A stretch of DNA of 64,000 nt from Sclerodactyla briareus (GCA_026419785.1 JAODTK010001854.1:1-64000); one strand, 5' to 3'. Positions 25,861 through 38,270 are shown, counted from the first letter of the stretch. The notes: a model not told the origin generated them from the sequence alone. Numbers and translations are program-made.

Positions 25861-26099
25861 AAGGCAACCGTTTCGAATATACCGTGGGACGGTTCTTCGG
25901 GGAGGGGGTGGGGCTTTAGTCGCACATCAACGTTGTCCGGCAATTCTGCAGGGTTGCGACCACGATATTACCTTCTATTGTACATAATACGAGAAAGTTT
26001 GAAAACCCTAACCTTGAGGATTCGAGATTATGAAATACGCTCTTTTCATCTGTTGGAAAGTTTCAAAGCAATTCACCGTAGCGATCTCGTGTGTGAGTT

Positions 26100-26340
26100 C
26101 GAACTCGCCATGTCAAACGGCTCCCCTTCTCCGCCTTCGTTTCAGCATGTGTATTCACACCAACAAGCAACTCCAGTATCATTTCAAATGCCGTACTAGG
26201 TTGTTTGTCTGATACAATCATGTTTATGACTTCTATAGTTATGACCCAGCGTATGTCTTAACATGAATTTTCAGCCAACGCTATATGTCTGTCTCAGTGC
26301 CTCATGAGCTCCGGAAGAAATAGGAACGCTCTCTAAAGTA
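26100..26340 (+). repeat. Diverged local duplication, copy 1
   Basis: 'tatcatttcaaatgc', 'gatacaatcatgt', 'ttatgac' and 'ggaagaaataggaacgctct' occur in the same order as at 26640-26930. Confidence 0.5.
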
Positions 26341-26344
26341 TGTC

Positions 26345-26560
26345 GTAGGCATTTTTTATCTTCAAGTGGGGGCTGAATCGAGAAGATCTCCCTTACTTTT
26401 GAATTTTTCCTTTAATATGCGTTTCCAGGTGCAAGTAGATGCTAGTCGAAGCAATAAGCACATAACAGTAACCAATCTGTATGTGATTTGGGGCAGTTCC
26501 TGAAATTAGCATACCTCAATCCCCCTCCTTAGGAAATAAATTACTCCACGTAATTTCGAT
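26345..26560 (+). repeat. Dispersed repeat shared with 29785-30045, copy 1
   Basis: 'gtgggggctgaatcg', 'gaagat', 'tcgaagcaata', 'cctgaatt/cctgaaatt' and 'ggaaataa' occur in the same order as at 29785-30045. Confidence 0.5.
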
Positions 26561-26639
26561 TTAGGTTGTGTTCCCATGTACCGCGGTCTAGCGATAATGA
26601 TCGATCACTTGGTTTTAAGCTACCTGGTGACCTCCATCT

Positions 26640-26930
26640 TTTCTCGAAACTGTATCATTTACCTTGTACGACAAGCAACATGAGTGGCATTATGCTACTA
26701 GGCTATCATTTCAAATGCTGCTGGGTTGCATGTCGATACAATCATGTATTATGACCACCCCATATGACACCTATGACTAAAAATGACGTTCAATATGAAC
26801 AATGCCTGTCGATCAAGCCACCTGCATCCTATCAATGGTCATCCTCGTAGCTATGAACGAACGTGAAGAACGGACAGAAAAAGCTACTCACTCTGCCCGG
26901 AAGAAGTAGGAACGCTCTCTGAAAGTGATG
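26640..26930 (+). repeat. Diverged local duplication, copy 2
   Basis: Counterpart of 26100-26340 with 'tatcatttcaaatgctg', 'gatacaatcatgt' and 'ggaagaagtaggaacgctct'. The offset grows from about 525 to about 586 bp, so it carries insertions. Confidence 0.5.
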
Positions 26931-27975
26931 GCGCTGTACCGTATTGGCCCGGTGTTATGTTAAACCTTTGCAGCCCACAACTTTCCTGTAAACGTTATAC
27001 TCATTGTGGTCCGCCCAGTGGCTTATCCAGAATTTTTTTCAGTGGGGCTATGGGGGCGTAATATTTTTTGTAGAGGGCTGCGACTGACTATTGAGCGGAA
27101 CGCCATAATCGGTTGGCGCGGAGCGTGACAGGAAAATTTGAGCTCGACAGACACTAGATGGCAGGAAATTTCCATCTTGATTATCATGTTCTGGAAAATT
27201 GATTCTCAGGACAGTTACCTCATGATTCTCTCTCAATTCGTGCCCTCCGAAGTGACATGTTCCTGGGTATCACCCTGTTGGCAGTATGAGAAGAACATTG
27301 CCCTCTTAGCCTTCTACGGCCAGGGGCGGCGCCAGGATTTCCCCGACGAGGGAGCCAGAATTCCCGACGGGGGGTCCGATTTCCCCTGAAAGTTCACAGT
27401 AGCGTCCGCCATAGTGCACCTCACCACCTACCCTTTACACCAAAAACCTAATGTTTTCATGTTTTCTTTCCTCTATTTTCCCCCCCTTCTTTCTCTCGCA
27501 TTCGCTCGATTTTTTCTCCGCTCCGGCGACACAGGTATCTGGGCACCAAATCTGGCGATTCAAGTCATTTCCTTGTTCAACTCGCCCAGTTTCGCGCCCA
27601 TTGGTCGATATTTCGCCCGAATTTTCAGTCTCCAATTTCCCCGGAACAGACAGTTCGGTTTATTTGCCCTCCGTCTGCCTACCTAGCTAACCCAAATCCT
27701 TCAAGTTTGATGTTCGTAATAAACCACGAGGGTGGCGGTAACCACAATCATTGGAATCACTCTCCCAACAAACCGTTGCCAACGCACTCAGCTGCATTGC
27801 ATTCAGCAAACATATATGCAACTCCTGTAAAAATTGGGACCTGTAGTGTATACCAATATTTTGGGCGGTTCCATCTTTTGAGCTACGCATTATGAATTCG
27901 GAAAACCACCGTAAACAAAATGGACGCGTTAACGCACATAGCGCGAGATTTCTCCAGAATACTGTGATCAATATG
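26931..27975. other. Possible MITE fragments; no gene
   Basis: 'ggttggcgcggagcgtgac' at 27112-27130 resembles 'ggttggcgcgaagcgtacg' at 44872-44890. 'ggggcggcgccaggatt' at 27322-27340 looks like the edge of a small palindromic element. No gene is supported. Confidence 0.35.
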
Positions 27976-28775
27976 TAAACAAGTGCAAGTCGGAACGTCT
28001 TGGTAGCTACGGACAGCAAAATCCCGTGGCGAATACACTGCATGTTTTTTCACCATTTCACATTTATTGTTTTGTTCACATTTGACTGACCTCTACTGAC
28101 ATCTGTCATACCCATCGTATGACTTGGCACATGTCTAAACATTAGCCTAATATTTGCTATCAGTGCCCATTCCTAAGCCGGTGGCAGTGAACAGTAGAAA
28201 CACCACTGCCAACAGAAATGAATATCTGACATTGTTGCACCTCATAGTTTATAGTGAACCACTCCACAAGTTACCAGTAAACAGCAGTTAGGTGGGGGAG
28301 GGGGGGGGAAGGGGGAGGGCCAAGCCCCCAGTCTAGGTAACACTGAGAAATTGGACGCAGATGTAATGTAAACAAGTCCTGTGGAGGCAGGGAAATGATG
28401 TAAACTAGGGCGAGATGTGATGAAAGACAAACATCTCCCACCTGGAACTAGGTGTTCATCAGTCCAACTTTTCTGCAGAACTGGACCTTTTGAAAGATAA
28501 GGTAAACACTGCTCAGCAGAGGATGGGTAATGTAACAAACTTGTCTGGCAGTAGAGAGCTCAAAATAAAGTGGAATTGGGTGGTAATTTTAATTGGATTT
28601 ATTAAAAATCTAATAAAACACTATGCGAACATAATGTGGCTAAGGCTAGCCAGTAGCAATCTTCACACCCCATCACGTTTCAACGGGGCATTGTTGGTCA
28701 GTAGTTATGAATGAACGTGACGAAGGAGGGGGAAAAACTGGACGAACGAACGGACGAACGAACGAACGAACGGAA
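27976..28775 (+). repeat. Third, partial copy of the 5.4-kb unit
   Basis: From 'aaacaagtgcaagtcgg' to the (GAAC)-like run it follows 8480-9240 and 13990-14756 in order. Landmarks are 'ctgcatgtttttt', 'gtctaccat'-type and 'gctatcagtgcccattcctaag' blocks, a G-rich run, 'tgtaaactagggcgaga', 'caaacttgtctggca' and 'gaatgaacgtgacga'. It stops before the 408-bp block. This shows that the unit contains an independently dispersed repeat. Confidence 0.8.
28735..28775. repeat. (GAAC)n-like microsatellite
   Basis: Repeats of GAAC/GGAC occur at the 3' edge of the dispersed repeat copy. The equivalent position in copies A and B has shorter versions, so it may be a tail of the element. Confidence 0.7.
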
Positions 28776-29784
28776 GGTGAGACATGATGACTTGTTCAGT
28801 GCTCTCTGACCTGTGGATTTTTTTTTTTAGCTAAAAATCACGCTCTTCGAGTTCACAAGCGCAACATGGCTCGTATTGTAAGAGGATTTGGTTTTTTTTC
28901 CACATGAAAAAAACTCAATTCTCAGTGGGGCGCATGAGAGGCGACCCCCAAACTTCCTTGGGGAGAGGGAGTGGACCCCTCACGCACCCCTGACTACGCC
29001 ACTCTGCCGTCCCACCTACTATACATGCCCCCTCCTTCCGATAGGCCTAACTACGTGTATGCAGACTTTACACTTCCGAAACCTACTGGTGCTCTGCATT
29101 ATTGGAAGAAGAGAACAAAATGAATTCGCTCGGGAAAGGATTTAGGGACAAAATACAGGTTGAAGTACAACAGAGTTTTATGGAGATGTGGAGAATGGAA
29201 AATTGTATTTATAGGTCCAAACCCCATTTCAAATTACGATGTGCCCATGTGGAGTTATTAGCCTTCAAAAGTGTGTCCATTATGCAGAGCAACTGGGAAA
29301 TACACCATGGCGCGATAACGCATTACGTCACACTTGGACCAAAACGGGAAGGGAAATCATGTCATGTATTCCATTATTTCATTTTGCAGGTTTGTTGGAA
29401 TAAAGCAATAAAACATTTAGAGAGTTCGGCTGTCTTTCTCATCAAAGTAACCAACAACACCTAACAACCCACTACAGCACTCCTCTCCCAAAATGCTTTT
29501 CGAAGTGAATTAAAGTGTGAATTTCACTAGTCTCCTCTTTAGTCGCCTTTTACCAAATCCAGAGAATACCATGGGGGCATGGGCCTAGTGGTATAACCCA
29601 TAACCATCAGGTGACCGTGCTGTCAGAGTCAATCATTGCATAAACTACTACAGTATAAAATGATATGCAATAACTAATAATTAATCATTAGTAATAATAG
29701 AAATTTGAGTCCTCTCAATGCTGAATGACCGTACGACAGGGCAAACGGTACTTGGACGCATTTGGAACAGTGACAGTGAGTGGG
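28776..29784. other. No recognised gene
   Basis: A palindrome-like segment of C- and G-runs ends 'gactacgcca' at about 28925-29005. The 120-codon frame at 29102-29464 has no recognised domain. A tRNA A-box-like stretch at about 29585 lacks a B box. Confidence 0.35.
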
Positions 29785-30045
29785 ATTTGTTTTTTTCCGT
29801 GGGGGTTGAATCGTGAAGATCGACCTAACCTTTGGAATTCTTCCAGTTTTTGCATTGCCAAATGGCAGTCGTACTGTAATTCGAAGCAATATAGACATAA
29901 GGAATTCATCGGTTCAAGCTGTTTAGAAAATAAATTTCACTTGGTCGGATTGAGAGAAATTTTCGCAGGTGGTCTCGATGTAAGCTGGTGGATATCCTGA
30001 ATTTAACACACCTACATCTACCCCCGTGGAAATAATTCCGTATTT
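29785..30045 (+). repeat. Dispersed repeat shared with 26345-26560, copy 2
   Basis: Same order of short blocks as copy 1 ('gtgggggttgaatcg', 'ttcgaagcaata', 'cctgaattt', 'ggaaataa'). Confidence 0.5.
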
Positions 30046-33000
30046 TCACTAGGTGTCAGCAGACAGGAGACGCCCAGCGTTCTACCTTCAGGACCTTCGG
30101 GCGCTCAGATGCAATTGGTGCGATATAGCACACCTGAGCATCCACTCCGTTTCGGTTTCAGGGGGAAATTTTGGCGTATCAGGTCAGGTGTGTCGTTAAT
30201 GTTTGGGGCAATATACACACCAAAACACCAACGACAATTTGGGAATTATTGAGCATTTATCTAGTCCCGTTTTTTTTTTTTTTTTAGTGCAATAATGTCA
30301 CACCTACATAGTCACTTTGTAAGAGGGTAATTCAAAATTTTCGCCCCGCCTCTTTGGTGGAAGTTTGCATTTTCGGACGATATAGATGTAGGCATAATGA
30401 GGCACACCTAAAACACACGCCCATTGAACCATAAAGGACGGAAACGATTGATAGTAAATTGAGAATGAAAAGTATTCTACTGACTTGAAAAGTGTGAGGG
30501 TGGAATGATACTTCTGCCTCTCCACAATTTTCACTGGGAGCTGATGCTCCAACCCCTGTTCCTACGCCCTCGAAACTGAGACATGAATGCAATAAAGACA
30601 ACACCCTGGCAGTAGCCTGGCATGTCGTAGAATATGTTCACAGAATTCCCCCTGCGGTTAGGGGCGACTAAGGGGGGTACTTGTAGTGTATGAACACATA
30701 AAGAACAGGATAGTCCAGAAGACGGATATGTTATGTATGACATGTTATGTATGACATAATCCCAACTGAAGAGACCAACTCAATAGAGGGGCTTGCAACA
30801 ACTGTCCCAAGGTAGGATCTCGTCTGCAGATCAATCGAAGAATGGGAGTTAAAGATGGATTGTCCTCAATTAAAATAACAGATTGTTAACAATATACGCA
30901 CCCAGCATTTAGATAAATTGAAACCAAAGGTATTATTACGAATTTTTTCCGTCAAGTGAAAGTGATATAATAATAAGGTAGAAATGCATCGCTCCAAATT
31001 CAATTTGTGCTGCACAGTCGATATTTTGGTCGTGACGTCATGCAAAATCGCCGTCGCTTGTTCGCTGGACGCTAGCAGACGACACTCCATCACTACTTTT
31101 TTTTTTTTTTTTTAACTTTTCATCACTATTTCACAGAGGAGCTGAAAAGTGAATGACGATGCATGAACTGACAGTAATCAACACAATTTAGAACATAGAG
31201 GTTACAGAATGTAACAAAGCCTTTATTACAATCACGCATAGTATTCTATTCGCACCAATCGCCATACCCATACATGTACAGAAAAATATTGCAATATGCT
31301 ATACCTATCATGGCAATGGGCAGTTGTTGCTTCTCAATATAGAATAGGCTATATGATCCATCGACAGTTACAGCAACCCGTCACGTAACCCTGTCATATC
31401 ATTAGAATGGTTGGTCGATGACTGCATATTATATCGAACTAGCACCTATATTAAAAACAAGTCGTCAGCAAGACTTGTACAAACTGCGAATAAGACAGTT
31501 AGATCTAAATGCACTGATATACCATTCAATGGCTGTTACTACGAAAATAAGAGGCAAGATGTTCCGTTTTTAATATGCAATTTTGGTGCTCTTCCCAACC
31601 TCGTGAAAGGTCATTATCACTTTGGGTAACCTAATATCCAAAAGGCCCTTGAAAAACTAATTCGTAGGCTTCCACAGGACGCGGTAGCATATCTGTATGG
31701 GTTCAAGAGGGCCCGGGAGAGTATAGCCCTCCACCCCCCCCCCCCCCCCCAGACATACTCCACGGTGAAGGACAGCCTGGCTACATCGGGAGGTTGCCGA
31801 TTGTGGCAAACGGAGATGAGGAAAAATGGGGGAATTGGAAGCCGCCCCGCCTGCGGTTTCTTTACACTTTGTCATTTTTAAAGCACATTCAGACATTGAA
31901 CAACCTTTCGTTGGGGTATGTTTCAGATGAGGCGTGTATAGTATATTTTCATATGTATAGAAGCATGCAGTCAGTAGTATATAGATGCAAACATTTGCGG
32001 ACTTCCGAGGAAATATTTCACTTGCATTTTTCTTTCAGAGAAATGAAAATCAGCAATGACTACGTATACGTTAACTCAACAAAAACATAAATTTGTTTCC
32101 CGGGCGTTATAGTAATGTGGATAATACAGGACGCAGTTTGGAATTCAAGATTCGTGGTACTATGAATTATGGAAAGACCTACGCCGTTTGCACGATGTAA
32201 GTTCCACTGAGGGAAATTTGTTGCAATCTCGAGAATATGGGTTCACACGTCCACCTACCCTAAATCAGACATATCCAGGGGGTCATTTCGGTCCAGAACA
32301 GTTCCAAATTAGACCTGCTCGTAATTCCAAAAACCTGGATAACTCGGTTTTTGGCGCGCTCCTCCCCCCCCCCCCCTCCCCTTCCCACGCTCCTGTATCC
32401 ATGCAGATACTTATTCCAGACAAATTGTAGCGTTAATTGTAACGTCGCGCGCTGCAATTAGTTCAAATCAACGGCTTGCACCTCAACTGCCATCTTAGCA
32501 GTCAGTTTACAGTAGTAGGGCTCACATTACAGTGGTCAATGGGACCAAACACACCACCCTGAAAATACTGTGACAGCGATCAGTGAGTGCCCACATGAGT
32601 TACCTCATTGGTTCCTTCAGGTACCTCACTGGCCCCCAATTTTCACCTGGTTGAATTTTCCAACCCATATCCCTATCAGTAGCGACTGATAAGTACTGAT
32701 TTATACATTACACGTGTTAAAGCATCACTAACTACTAAGTAGTTGTGTAGTTCAACATCGGAATCCTGTGAAAGAATTGTAAATACATCAGTTACTGATG
32801 ACCAGAACAGACAGTCCATTATCGTAGTTTTCTTTCATCATGTGAGTTGAATACACGGAACGCGCTCATATTAGCCTCACAGCAGACAAAGAACATTGGA
32901 TCGGAACCACGCTAGTACGCTAGATCCAGACAGCGTGTGCTATTCTCTGTCCATTATTTCCGCGTTCCCAGCGTTCCACTCGATGTTCAGTGCGTTGCAC

Positions 33001-33321
33001 TATAAGACACAAGGTCGAGCACACCGATATAATCCCCCCCCCCAAACCGTAGAGCATTGTAAACGGTTGTGTATTCACAATCTCCTGGATATCCTGAAAA
33101 AACAGATAGTAGAAGCCATGGCTATATACAAGCATAATTCGATGGGTTAAGGCAGAGCACAATGTACACCATGATCAACATGGTTTAGCACAGTCATGGA
33201 TCTTAATTAGGATAATTAGGTTTTTTACCGGCTTTCTTGTTGGCACACATCTTCATAGCCCACATGCTACTCTAACCTGCTATGAATGACTCATAAGAGA
33301 CCCACGCTATCCTTTGCATAA
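30046..33321. other. No recognised gene; homopolymer tracts
   Basis: T-tracts lie at about 30270-30285 and 31097-31113, C-tracts at about 31732-31750, 32362-32376 and 33037-33046. About 30960-31090 is the inverted partner of the repeat at 25735. I see no coding signature before the receptor exon that starts at 33322 on the minus strand. Confidence 0.4.
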
Positions 33322-34920
33322 CTATACCCCTAATTGTTGATCGATTCCAGGTCGCAGAGGGTATCTTTCATAGCGCCGTCGAGGTCTCCGATACGTAGTT
33401 CTGGCTCGTTTCATCCTCGAAATCCTCTTCATCTTGATTATAGATTCCAGGCCCGACGAAGGCAAAGTCCGCCCTCTCCGTCCTGGATCTGACCTGGAAC
33501 TTCCGTTTTCCTCTCCCTGGGTAGTAACCATCTCCAGAAGCAGAGAGTACAAATCGGTACGGTCACCGAGAAAAAGATAACAACTATGATCACGAAAACA
33601 GAGATTGTGAGCGCAGATTGTGATACACAGACGTTCCTGTATGACGTGGATGGAGTGGAGAACCGGCTGATCCGCCGTAGGATCACTCTCCTTTACGGGA
33701 TCGCGAGAAGAACCAACGTTTTCTACGGAAGTTACAATTTCTTCGTAAATCTCTGTAATATAAAAAGTGTCATCTTCCCCCGTCTGACCGACGCTCGATG
33801 TATCTTTGCTATTTCCGTCTTCCTCGCCAGGTTGAGCGTAACATTTATTCGCAGCTGTACGGTCACGCTCCCAGCCGTATTCGACGCAGTACATCGAGTA
33901 AATCGTCATTCGTTTTCACGTGCGTCACATTCAGTTGTGTGGCTGCAACCTCGACGGACCATGGATTCGCAGTTCCATCCAGTTGTATTATTTCCCACGT
34001 CGTCTGTGGGTTGGGTGGGTCAGACGTCACTGGGCACCTGAGCAAAATATTCCCGCCAAATTCGCTGACGGTGTCCACGTCGGTCTCGTTTGCACTAGGC
34101 GCGCACGCGAACTCTTGTTTCGAGAGCTAAACAAAGTCTCCCTCTGACGCCTCGGGAGAGCTACATCAGGAGAGCTTGTCACCGAATAGTTCCCGAGGAG
34201 GGAGCCGGTGATCCATTTGAACGTGCAATCGCATGACCAGGGATTACCTGACAACTTGATCGACCGAACACCAACGGGGAGCTTCAACTCCTCAGGGATC
34301 GACGATAAATTATTGTCCCTGAAATCCAAGATAGCGTCCGTGATTGTCGTCCCGGCGAAGGGTCTTGACGTTTGTTGATTGTCTGATCACGTTTCCACCG
34401 GCGATGAACTGGAACCCCGGATAGAAATCGTCCGCCCCTGCAAACATCCTGGCAGGTAGTTCCTGGAGGAAGTTATTCGAGACGTCGATAATTAGCTCTG
34501 CTCTTTGATGGACATTGGGGACTATGTTCCTCGGGGAAGGATTCCAAAAGGTTATTTGAGAGGTTCAATGCTTTATAGCCAATAGCCTCGTGACCGTTGC
34601 TGAATTCTCCGACCACGAGGGCAATCCGGTTGAAGCTGACATCGATGGTACGATGAGAGTCCAAGTAGGCTTCGAAAATCAGAGGAATTTAGGACAACGA
34701 GTTCGTTGCCGGAAAGATCTAGAACTTCGATCCTGGGTAGGGGGATGATGCGAAACTCTGGAACGGTTACCAGGCCGCGACTACTACAATCGATGGTGTT
34801 CGTGACATTATCGCACTCACAGGGCACTGGGCATTGGTAGGACGACACGAAGAAGGTGGTGTCAGGATAAGAAATCGGAGAATACAGCGTTCGTGCTCTT
34901 CCATGGTTTCTCTGATGTGT
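33322..34920 (-). CDS. LRR-Ig transmembrane receptor exon, frameshifted
   Basis: This exon encodes a cell-surface adhesion or recognition type receptor. Domains in order on the minus strand are a cysteine-rich N-cap 'CPVPCECDN' with 'IDCSSRGLVTVPEF' (about 34750-34840), leucine-rich repeats including 'VLDLSGNELV', 'ALNLSNNLLESFPE', 'IIDVSNNFLQELP' and 'DFRDNNLSSIPEEL', and a C-cap 'NPWSCDCTFKW' (about 34233) closing with 'EFACAP' (34105). One Ig domain follows, with cysteines at about 34036 ('LLRCPV') and 33843 ('KCYAQ'), then an acidic stalk, a transmembrane helix 'ISVFVIIVVIFFSVTVPI' (about 33534-33614) and a basic tail. A pyrimidine tract ending in AG precedes 34920 on the minus strand and fits a 3' splice site. 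An ATG at 34904 with hydrophobic codons after it could supply the signal peptide after one frame change. At least seven frame changes are needed overall. The layout fits the AMIGO, LRRN and LINGO class; orthology cannot be assigned. It is either a pseudogene or a real gene damaged by indel errors. Confidence 0.75.
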
Positions 34921-34935
34921 CTGCAAGTAAGAAAC
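34905..34935 (-). promoter_or_regulatory. Putative 3' splice acceptor of the receptor exon
   Basis: On the minus strand the sequence reads 'cccgtttcttacttgcag' and then enters the exon at 34920. The pyrimidine-rich run ending in CAG is a good acceptor. This implies at least one upstream exon (5' UTR or leader) that I cannot place. Confidence 0.45.
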
Positions 34936-34939
34936 GGGA

Positions 34940-36944
34940 ATAAATGTCGGGGTTAGGATTTATCAACACATACCCCCCCCCCCCCCCACTCTTCCTACCT
35001 CGAACGGGTTTAGGCAATCTGGTATTAGGTATTGTAGATAGTTATCATACCGAGGTATATTCCTTTGGGACAGCCGAACAACGAAATTGGAGGGGAATAT
35101 TGCAGGATTACGACAGTACATGTCATTGTATCGGGAAATTAGGGTGGACGATGGGACGGGTTGTCAGATCAGTTAGCGGACCATCAATACCATTTTCGAT
35201 GGAGTTACGTTAGACACGCTTATCCTAACTTTGACTCCCCAGCCTTATTCCTAATTCGTTTGTATATTTTTTTCTTCACTCCACTTTTCATTTTAACAAT
35301 TGCTTCACAAAGCCACTACTGTATATACGGCATATAAGTAAGTAGTAAGTAAAACTATTTGCTCCATAGAAGAAATGGAAGAACATACATCTCTCGCACA
35401 TACAATCATTTACAAATATATAAATCTGATGATAAGACGAGAACCATGTATACAATTAAGGAGTAAGAAAATAAGACCACCTAATTGAAAAAAAAAACTT
35501 AATTATCATATATTACCGATTGCGCGAGCATATGAACTTCATAGCGAACTAAACCTTTCTGTAACTGACAACCTAGTCGCACTAATTATGCGAAGAGGCG
35601 GAGGATACTATGGGCATATCCTATATGTCCACAGTTGCGTCTTGGGGTTTTAACTGCTGTGTTGTGGGTGATAAACTCCTGTGATACGCCTGTGGGCTGT
35701 AACCCAGCCACAAAAGCTCGAACAGCACCCGCGTGGAAACAAGTGCATAATTGGATTCAATTTGGGGAAGTGGTAGCTGAACAGTCGGGCTAAACAGCCC
35801 ATGCCAGCCAATGACGGGAGGCGTTGTAGAAGCGCACGTCATCGGAGTGATCCAATAGACTCTCCCCTGTATTATCATCCAGACATTATTCTGCTTTTTT
35901 TCATTGAGCCATTTCCTTTTGAAACAATTCGTGATACGCTTTGGCACACATTTATCGCTGATTATTACTGAATATCCACTCCTTAGGTATTATGAAAGTC
36001 AGTGGTTAAAAATAATAATCCTCGTGGTATTCATGCTGGTCAGCGTTCTTCTATAACATAAGATATAAATAGATCCGTTTAAAAGGAAACGCTCTTAGGG
36101 CAAGCGCATACGGTACCAGCTTACGCAGACGGTTTAGGTAGGCTTGTATACGCCTCAATGTACGACCTACGTCGAAATCTACTGGAGTGTGAAAACAAAC
36201 AGTGACGCACATGGTGTATTTGTTCATTGTTTGCCCATCACTAATAGCTATAGGCTACGTCAAATGACTCGTGTACTGAAAGGGTTGGATACCGGTCTGG
36301 TGTGCTCAAAACAAGTTGTATCATGCTGGTACCAGTGGCTTTGGTACGGAAAGTCTGCAGTTAAAGGACTGTTACAAGTTACAAATGGCAATTATATGAG
36401 TACTTCATACACAATACAAAACGTGATAGGAATGAAACAATGATTCGATTTTGTTTTGTCATGGGTTCACGTGTTTCTCTGAGCTTAGGAATTGAACTCT
36501 AAGTGAAATATGTTCGGGAATTCGAACCGTGTTCAATTTTGAAAATGTGTTTCGAAAGTGAAGTCAAAATAGTGATTCTACGCAAATAATTTACAATCGA
36601 TAAGAAATGTAATCAGTACGGTCAGCTGTCATTCATGCGGTACGATCGTTCCCTTTCCGCTTTTATCAAACCTTTTCGGGTCGAGGATCATGTTCCACTA
36701 TCAGCCCTTATCGATTTCATCACCGGGCAATTTCTATTTCATTATCAGTGCATGTCATGCATATTGAGTTACTAAATGAACCTATATAATTGTCACAAAG
36801 GTACCCCTAAACAGATCACCCATCAAGTACCAGAATACTAGATACCTACAGTTTCAGGAAATAAAGGTTAAAACAAATTCATAAACACTATTTTAGCCCG
36901 CAACACTTTTAAAGGGTTCGGGGATAATATGTTTTAGGGTGGTG
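34940..36944. other. No recognised gene
   Basis: A C-tract lies at 34974-34988 and an A-run at about 35488-35496. Open frames here show no domains. The first exon of the minus-strand receptor would be expected somewhere in or beyond this region, but I could not find it. Confidence 0.35.
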
Positions 36945-37434
36945 TAGATGGCGTCTCCCCGCCCGCCACCGCCACTGCTGGAAACTTTAGTCGTCAGCGC
37001 GATAACTCTTTAACGATTTATCGGATCGACTTAAACTTGGTACAAATGTCCGTCCCAGCAAAAACTCCGGAGTAAGTTCGAAAGTGGGCGTCACGCCATG
37101 TCTCGCCCTTTAGTTCGCAGGTTCGAACGAACAAGAGGCGTCTTAGTCCGATTTACATGAAACTGGTGTTGGGGACACAAGTTGGTCAATTCCAAGGTCA
37201 CCAGACGTCAAATTGCGGTTTTACGAGATTTTTTAAGCTAGTCAGATTTGAACGAAACTTGAAGAAAGTGGTCTACAGTTGGTCCTGAACGAATGGTAGA
37301 GCATTCCATAGTCACCAGAGGTCAAATTGGACAAAATTTAATGTGCTTCCTTCAAACGAGGTCCAAAAGGCAATTTCGGCGGGGATATACACGTCGGCGG
37401 TTTACCCGCCTGCACATGTCCTAGTTTCGATTCT
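36945..37434 (-). repeat. 'GTAAACCGCC' repeat family, copy 1 (inverted)
   Basis: Reading the minus strand from 37434, it starts 'gaaactaggacatgtgcagg', runs into GGCGGGTAAACCGCCGACG and 'tgtatatcc', passes several 'ccaagttt'/'atccgata'-type sub-repeats and ends in a GC-rich stretch near 36960. The same start and end occur at 43656 and 48484, so this looks like a near-complete element of about 490 bp. Confidence 0.7.
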
Positions 37435-37790
37435 GACATCTTTTTTTGAAAGGTGATTGTCGCATAGATATTAAGATTAGTTCGATTCACTGATGATTCT
37501 TTCAGTTTTGATGTTTAATTCCTCGCCTACGCGCAGGCGAGGTGAGTTACCAACACTGTAATCAGTAATGGACAATGAATTATCAAGTCGGTCTTCCTTG
37601 GAGAATGGAGTGTTTTTGTATTAATTGCTAGATACCCTATTCCGGGTCACCATTCTAGGATAAGAATTGGTGTGGGTGTGCGCTAGCTGGAATCGCAATG
37701 AAAGGTTTGATATCAACAGTAATATAGTCTGATAGCAGTAACATATGACTCAAGTCATTAGACTAGGGCCATACAAATACGACTCCGCAC
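37435..37790. other. No recognised gene
   Basis: Nothing recognised between the repeat element and the minisatellite. Confidence 0.4.
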
Positions 37791-37799
37791 TGCTGATTT

Positions 37800-38270
37800 C
37801 ATGGTTTGTATATTGGTACGGTCTGGTTTTGTTCCCGGAAGGCCCCGACGGAATACTCTTGCACTGTGATTCAATGGGTTTAGATTGGTATGGTCTGGTT
37901 TTGGTTCGGGAGGGCCCGACGGATACTTGCACTGCTTCATTTCAATGGTTGTAATTGGTACGGTCATGTTTGTTTGGGAAGGGCCCGACGGATACTTGCA
38001 TGCTATTTCACTAGTTGTATATTGGTCCGGTCGGGTTTTTTGTTTGGAAGGGCCCGACGGAATACTTGCACTGCTTATTCAATAGTTGTATAGTTGGTAC
38101 GGTCTTGGTTTGTTTGGGAAGGGCCCGAACGGAATCTTGACTGCTCATTTCAATAGGTTGTCTATTGTATGGGTGTTTTACGGTCTGGTTTTGTTTGGAA
38201 GGGCCCGACGGATACTTGAACTGCTATTTCATGCTGTAATGGTAAGGTCTGGTTTTGTTTGGGCTATGTT
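37800..38270. repeat. ~70-bp minisatellite, about 6.5 units
   Basis: The phrase 'ggtacggtctgg' or a close variant recurs near 37815, 37887, 37957, 38024, 38096, 38176 and 38241. Each is followed by 'gaagggcccgacgga' and 'acttgcactgct'. Spacing varies from about 65 to 80 bp through small indels. The frames crossing it show GPDG repeats but shift between units, so I do not read it as coding. Confidence 0.9.

Noticed and set aside
29573..29650. tRNA-like A box 'gggcctagtggta'
   Set aside because: No matching B box at the expected distance and no cloverleaf pairing.
33586..34147. Long plus-strand frames opposite the LRR-Ig receptor
   Set aside because: They are antisense to clear LRR, Ig and transmembrane motifs and have no domains of their own.
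37745..38093. Overlapping frames with GPDG repeats
   Set aside because: They are translations of the ~70-bp minisatellite. Unit lengths are not multiples of three, so the frame breaks from unit to unit.
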